Assembly (NCBI GenBank): GCA_001897375.1
Contig: MKSU01000016.1
Span: forward strand, 62,001-126,000
Reading direction: 5' to 3'
Length of the DNA: 64,000 nt
From: Sphingomonas sp. 67-36
GTDB lineage: Bacteria > Pseudomonadota > Alphaproteobacteria > Sphingomonadales > Sphingomonadaceae
Part shown: piece by piece, positions 58,472-64,000 of the stretch
Numbering within the stretch: the first letter of the stretch is position 1
Layout of the letters: each line of letters opens with the position of its first letter
Translations under genes and position numbers: made by a program
The notes under the pieces: model-generated
Seen by the model: only the letters and a program-made list of their open reading frames with translations
Databases searched by the model: none
Told to the model about the DNA's origin: nothing

Positions 58472-59551
58472 ATGACCAAGCCGATGCCGCTCGACCAGTT
58501 CGTCCGCCTGCCCCGCCTCCTGCGCGCCGAGACCGTCGACGGCCTCGCCGCCGCGCTCGATCTGGTGGCGGACGCGGCCGTGCCGACGCATCGCTTCCTG
58601 CGCCACCAATGGTTCGCCGGCGCGCTGCGCGCCTATGGCGGCGAGGCGCGGACGTTGCTGGTCAGCGCGGAGGACGTGCCGGCCCTCGCGCTGCCGATCG
58701 TGGCGGTCGGGCCGGCGTGGCTGCGCGTGGCGGCGGTGCCGGGCTGCTACTGGCCGTTTCGCAGCTTCCCGGTCGCCGAAAGCGCCGGGTTCGAGGTGCT
58801 GGACGCGGCGCTCGCGGCGCTGGCGCGACAGGTCAACGCGTTGCGCATCGGCCCGGTCTATCAGGACGATCCGGCGGCCGCCCCGCTGGTCGAGGCGGCG
58901 CGGGCGCGCGGTTGGGCGGTGGTGGAGCGCACCATCGCGCAGAGCTTCCTGCTCGACATGACCGGCCTGCGCGCGGCGGGCGACTGGCCGCGCAACTCGA
59001 CGCTGCGCAAGAACCGCAACCACGAGAAGCACCTCGCGGCGCATGGCGCGCTCGACTGGCGCTTCCTCTCGGCGGCGGACTGGCCCGCCGCCTTCGACAC
59101 GCTCGCGGCGATCGAGCGGGCGAGCTGGATCGGCGCGCGCACCGACGGCCGCGACGCCAAGTTCACCGATGATGGCCACGGTGCCTTCTGGCGCGCGCTG
59201 GCCGAGGACGAGGCGCTCGCCGCCATGATGCGCGGCGCATTGCTGTCGGTGGACGGCAGGCCGGCGGCCTTCTCCTTCGATCTCGACATCGGCGGCCTGC
59301 GCTACGCGATCGCCAACAGCTACGACCCGGCCTATGCGAAGCACTCGCCCGGCAAATTGCTCTATTACCGCAACCTCGTCCACGCCTTGGCCAGCGGCAC
59401 GCGGAAGGTCGACTGGGGCGCGGGCGATAGCGGCTACAAGGGCGTGATCGGCGCGACGCCGGGGCCGATGATCCGCGACTGGCTGCTGCTGCGCCCCGGC
59501 CTGCCCGCCGCGCTCGCGCCGCTCGTCGGGCTGGCGTGGCGGGGCCGCTGA
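58472..59551 (+). CDS. GNAT-fold acetyltransferase, BcsL/CelD (Acetyltransf_6) type
   Basis: 359-residue tandem-GNAT protein: an N-terminal half with HQWFAGALRAYGG (W-F/A segment) and VPGCYWPFRSFPV, and a C-terminal half with STLRKNRNHEKHLAAHG, the SFDLDIGGLRYAIANSYDPAY segment and SPGKLLYYRNLVHALASG, typical of the CelD/BcsL family and FemAB-like enzymes. Such proteins act on polysaccharide or cell-surface precursors. No cellulose gene is near, so the substrate is open. Confidence 0.83.
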   Translation: MTKPMPLDQFVRLPRLLRAETVDGLAAALDLVADAAVPTHRFLRHQWFAGALRAYGGEARTLLVSAEDVPALALPIVAVGPAWLRVAAVPGCYWPFRSFPVAESAGFEVLDAALAALARQVNALRIGPVYQDDPAAAPLVEAARARGWAVVERTIAQSFLLDMTGLRAAGDWPRNSTLRKNRNHEKHLAAHGALDWRFLSAADWPAAFDTLAAIERASWIGARTDGRDAKFTDDGHGAFWRALAEDEALAAMMRGALLSVDGRPAAFSFDLDIGGLRYAIANSYDPAYAKHSPGKLLYYRNLVHALASGTRKVDWGAGDSGYKGVIGATPGPMIRDWLLLRPGLPAALAPLVGLAWRGR

Positions 59552-59597
59552 GCCGATCGGCCGTGTGATTCCGGCGGTCGCGCGCTATAGTCGCGCG

Positions 59598-60416
59598 ATG
59601 TTCGACCTTCCCGCCTATCTCGCCCGCATCGACCTGCCCGAAGCGCCCGCCCCCGATGTCGCGGGACTGGCGGCGGTGCAGCGCGCGCATCGCCTCGCCA
59701 TCCCGTTCGAGAATCTCGACGTGCGGCTGGGGCGCGGCATCGCGGTCGATTCGGCATCGGTGTTCGACAAGCTCGTGACGCGGCGGCGCGGCGGCTATTG
59801 CTTCGAGCAGAACCGCCTGCTCGGCGACGCGCTGACCGCGCTCGGCTTCGAAACGCGGCCGCTGCTCGCGCGGGTGTGGCTGGGGATGACCGAGCCGCAG
59901 CCGCTCACCCACGCGCTGACGCTGGTCACGATCGACGGCGCGGACTGGATCGCCGACGCCGGTTTCGGCGGCAGCTTCGCGCCAGTCATGCCGCTGGCGG
60001 ACGGCGCGGAGACCGGGGCGCCCGACGGCACCCGGCACCGGCTGGAGCGTAACGAGGAGTTCGGCTGGATGCTGCTGCGCGAAGGAGTGCCGGCCACCAC
60101 CGTCGCCTCGGGCGCGGGCCCCGGCTGGCAGCAGCAATACAGCTTCGACCTGCGGCAGGTGTACGAGAACGACATCGGCATGGGCAATCTCTGGGCATCC
60201 GTCGCGCCGGAGAGCCGCTTCACCCAGATCACCATCGCCTCGATCGTGCTGCCGCTGGGCTTCGCGACGCTGGTCGACCGCAACTATCGCCGCGTCTCCA
60301 GCGAGGGCGAGACAAGCGGCGAGATCACCGATCCGCGCGTCTATCGCATCCGCATGAGCCTGATGTTCGGCATCGACCTGAGCGAGGAGGAAGTCGCCGC
60401 GCTCGGCCTTTTCTGA
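59598..60416 (+). CDS. nat: arylamine N-acetyltransferase
   Basis: 272 residues with the NAT catalytic triad: Cys68 in RRGGYCFEQNRLL, His105 in PLTHALTLV, and Asp120 in WIADAGFGGS. It acetylates arylamines and hydrazines from acetyl-CoA. The N-terminus (YLARIDLPEAPAPDVAGLAA; IPFENLDV) is typical. The ATG at 59598 begins the domain. It lies 27 bp before uvrB. Confidence 0.94.
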   Translation: MFDLPAYLARIDLPEAPAPDVAGLAAVQRAHRLAIPFENLDVRLGRGIAVDSASVFDKLVTRRRGGYCFEQNRLLGDALTALGFETRPLLARVWLGMTEPQPLTHALTLVTIDGADWIADAGFGGSFAPVMPLADGAETGAPDGTRHRLERNEEFGWMLLREGVPATTVASGAGPGWQQQYSFDLRQVYENDIGMGNLWASVAPESRFTQITIASIVLPLGFATLVDRNYRRVSSEGETSGEITDPRVYRIRMSLMFGIDLSEEEVAALGLF

Positions 60417-60443
60417 GCGGGTCGCCGGGTCCATATAGGGAAC

Positions 60444-62633
<2,190 letters not shown>

Positions 62634-62653
62634 CGCCCCCGCCGCCCACACTT

Positions 62654-62788
62654 TCAATCCTCGTCCTCATCCTCCGCTTCGATCGTCTGCGGGGGTGTCT
62701 TCGACTGGTGGTTCTTTGCTGAATCGGGATCGGTGAACACTTCGTCCAGTGTTTCCTCGACGAGATTCTCTTTCTTCTTTTCGTCCAT
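62654..62788 (-). CDS. small acidic protein (44 aa)
   Basis: Reading from the ATG at 62788 gives MDEKKKENLVEETLDEVFTD with a middle PDSAKNHQSKTPPQTIEAED and an acidic end. GAAGGAAG lies about 5 nt before the ATG, well placed. The N-terminus is a charged, helix-prone segment and the rest is disordered. I know no family. It is 13 bp downstream of the PRC-barrel gene on the same strand and may be cotranscribed with it. Confidence 0.65.
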   Translation of the reverse strand: MDEKKKENLVEETLDEVFTDPDSAKNHQSKTPPQTIEAEDEDED

Positions 62789-62800
62789 CGAACTTCCTTC

Positions 62801-63175
62801 TCAACCCAGCGTCAGGTCTTCCTGCGCTACCCCGTAATAGCCCGCGACGCGATCGGCATAGGCCTGATCGAACACCGGCGCGTTGCTCGCCCAGCTCGGG
62901 CCGCCCTCCAGCATCCGGCGGTCGATCGTCACGACATAGACGTCGCGGACCGGATCGAATTGCAGCAGCCCGAATGGCAGCGCGTAGAAGCTCTTGCCCA
63001 TGCCGAGGAACCCGCCGAGGCTGAGTACCGCATGGGTCACGCGCCCGGTGCGCTTGTGGACCATGAACGCGGCGACGCTGCCCAGCCTGTCGCCGTCGCG
63101 GCTTTCCACCTTCAGCGTGCCCGCGATATCGGCGTGCGCCAGCGCGAGCGTCGCCTCCCCCTTCGATGATTGCAT
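62801..63175 (-). CDS. PRC-barrel domain protein
   Basis: 124 residues. The PRC barrel spans about residues 15-80: IAGTLKVESRDGDRLGSVAAF, HAVLSLGGFLGMGKSFYALP and VRDVYVVTIDRRML. Stress-related PRC proteins of this size are common in alphaproteobacteria. The start is the ATG at 63175, with GGAAGGGG about 8 nt upstream (inside a longer in-frame reading from 63193). Divergent from the lipoprotein gene at 63266. Function unknown. Confidence 0.83.
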   Translation of the reverse strand: MQSSKGEATLALAHADIAGTLKVESRDGDRLGSVAAFMVHKRTGRVTHAVLSLGGFLGMGKSFYALPFGLLQFDPVRDVYVVTIDRRMLEGGPSWASNAPVFDQAYADRVAGYYGVAQEDLTLG

Positions 63176-63265
63176 CCGCGAAACCCCTTCCATTCACGTT
63201 GAACCGATACGTCGCGGCGCCGGTTCCGGTTGAGTAGCGGCGCTGGCCCGGTCATATCATGGGAC

Positions 63266-63802
63266 ATGCCGTTTCAACCACGTTCCGCCGTTCCCGTCAT
63301 CGCCATGCTCGCGCTCGCCTCCTGCGTCGCCGCGCCGGAGCCGAGGCAGCCGCCGGTGATCGCCGCGCCCGCCCCTGCCCCCGCGCCGGTCGTTCCGCCA
63401 CCGCCGCCGCTGGCGAGCGACTGGACCGACTGGCCGGTGACCCCCGGTACATGGCGTTACGCCGCCGACAGCCGGGGCACGCGCGCGATGTTCGGCAACG
63501 GCGGGGACGCATTGGTGGTGTTGCGCTGCGACCGGCTCGAGCGGCGGATGTACCTGTCGCGCGCCGGTGCCGCGACCGCGCCGCTCACGGTGCGCACCAG
63601 CAGCGCGAGCCGCGCGCTCGCCGTGCAGCCGACCGGCGGCGCGCTCCCCTATGTCGCGGCGGCGCTGGCGGTGAACGATCCACTGCTCGACGCGATGGCG
63701 TTCAGCCGCGGCCGGGTGGCGCTGCAGCAGGAGGGCGCGCCGGTGCTGGTCGTCCCGTCCTGGGCCGAGATCGGGCGCGTCGTCGAGGATTGCCGGGGCT
63801 GA
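63266..63802 (+). CDS. small Pro-rich lipoprotein of unknown function
   Basis: 178 residues. The signal peptide ends in a lipobox-like LALASC, followed by a Pro/Ala-rich linker (IAAPAPAPAPVVPPPPPLAS) and a C-terminal globular part with WPVTPGTWRYAADSRGTRAMF and LVVLRCDRLERRMYLSRAG. The Cys near CDRLER and the final EDCRG are possible disulfide partners. It is likely anchored in the periplasm. No family is recognised. Confidence 0.78.
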   Translation: MPFQPRSAVPVIAMLALASCVAAPEPRQPPVIAAPAPAPAPVVPPPPPLASDWTDWPVTPGTWRYAADSRGTRAMFGNGGDALVVLRCDRLERRMYLSRAGAATAPLTVRTSSASRALAVQPTGGALPYVAAALAVNDPLLDAMAFSRGRVALQQEGAPVLVVPSWAEIGRVVEDCRG

Positions 63803-63936
63803 GCGAGTCGCCGTCGAAGGACCGGGCAACAGCCAATGAAGATCGTTGAAAGAGGCCTGAAATACAAGACTTGTTTATCTGCGATTTAACCCCGACATAA
63901 CGGTCGTGGCTTGAGCCACATTCGTCTTCAACCAGC

Positions 63937-63951
63937 GAAAGGAGGTGATCC
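63937..63951 (+). promoter_or_regulatory. 15-nt Shine-Dalgarno perfectly complementary to the 16S rRNA 3' end
   Basis: GAAAGGAGGTGATCC is the exact reverse complement of the bacterial 16S 3' terminus (GGATCACCTCCTTTC). It ends one base before the ATG at 63953, so only the AGGAGG core sits at a usual distance (6-7 nt). A small palindrome, GTGGCT-TG-AGCCAC, lies at 63906-63919. The bases 63803-63936 otherwise show nothing I recognise. Confidence 0.7.
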
Positions 63952-63952
63952 G

Positions 63953-64000
63953 ATGTCTCATGGTTCAGCAATGGGGTCGGTTCAGTTCGTTCGGGGGACG
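63953..64000 (+). CDS. 5' end of an unidentified gene (cut by window end)
   Basis: The ATG at 63953 opens MSHGSAMGSVQFVRGT and stays open to the window edge. Sixteen residues are too few to identify a family. The unusually long Shine-Dalgarno supports a real, strongly or specially translated gene. Not rRNA: the match to the 16S tail stops before the ATG. Confidence 0.6.
   Translation, partial: MSHGSAMGSVQFVRGT

Noticed and set aside
63937-63951. Possible end of a 16S rRNA gene on the minus strand
   Set aside because: The match ends at GATCC; the next bases do not continue as the reverse complement of the 16S tail, and an ATG follows at once.

Overview
The window is about 60 kb of GC-rich alphaproteobacterial chromosome, most likely Sphingomonas or a close sphingomonad. 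Three features point there: the gene order dusB/nifR3-ntrB-ntrC-ntrY-ntrX-hfq-hflX, an Hfq made of two fused Sm domains, and a Fur/Mur-type regulator lacking the usual zinc cysteines. Genes are dense; no stretch longer than 300 bases lacks a gene. Nothing was searched against a database, so names rest on recognised motifs, lengths and gene order.

Layout. 1-427 holds the start of an SPFH-domain gene, divergent from guaB-rsmB-TPR (556-3726). 3723-9250 (minus) is the outer-membrane/cofactor cluster lptD-surA-pdxA-rsmA. 9378-12330 holds pepA, holC, ndk and a GNAT gene. 12403-21483 is the nitrogen-regulation and RNA-chaperone cluster dusB-ntrBC-ntrYX-hfq-hflX, facing mazG (22251-21484). 26370-34546 (minus) is a tightly overlapping operon: mltB-like, rlpA-like, D-Ala-D-Ala carboxypeptidase, tmk, holB, metG, tatD, MBL hydrolase, retropepsin-like protease. 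A tRNA-Ser(TGA), a VWA/CoxE-like gene and a pair of amidohydrolases follow, then CaiB, a sugar MFS transporter, a lone 2Fe-2S subunit, GST and sppA. 44605-55118 carries fur, plsC, miaB, phoH, an NTF2-like gene, ybeY, corC, a sorbosone-dehydrogenase-like gene, a PHA-granule protein, a VOC protein, lnt and metK. The right end has trmB, an NAPE-PLD-like hydrolase, a DUF2721 membrane protein, a GNAT/BcsL gene, nat, uvrB, two small genes, a lipoprotein and the start of an unidentified gene with a remarkable Shine-Dalgarno sequence.

The exceptional item is 22267-26354: a complete 4,088-bp integrated single-stranded DNA phage of the Microviridae type. It is visibly less GC-rich than its surroundings and all its genes are on the minus strand: major capsid protein, a Tlde1/L,D-transpeptidase-like lysis candidate, an HUH replication initiator (VP4), a membrane-anchored Pro-rich protein and an Arg-rich DNA-binding protein. 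It carries no integrase. Both ends carry a dif-like core (GATAATATACA), and joining the outer flanks rebuilds a good XerC/XerD dif site, so it probably integrated through host XerCD. Genes on the left flank (9378-21483) run plus and those on the right (26370-34546) run minus, as expected where replication forks meet, so this is probably the chromosomal dif/terminus. Rejoined, the dif site sits in a 30-nt gap between the retropepsin gene and mazG, so the phage appears to cut mazG off from an otherwise continuous operon. When circular, the phage attachment site lies inside a near-perfect inverted repeat that could fold in the single-stranded genome; one arm also pairs with a hairpin masking the capsid ribosome-binding site.
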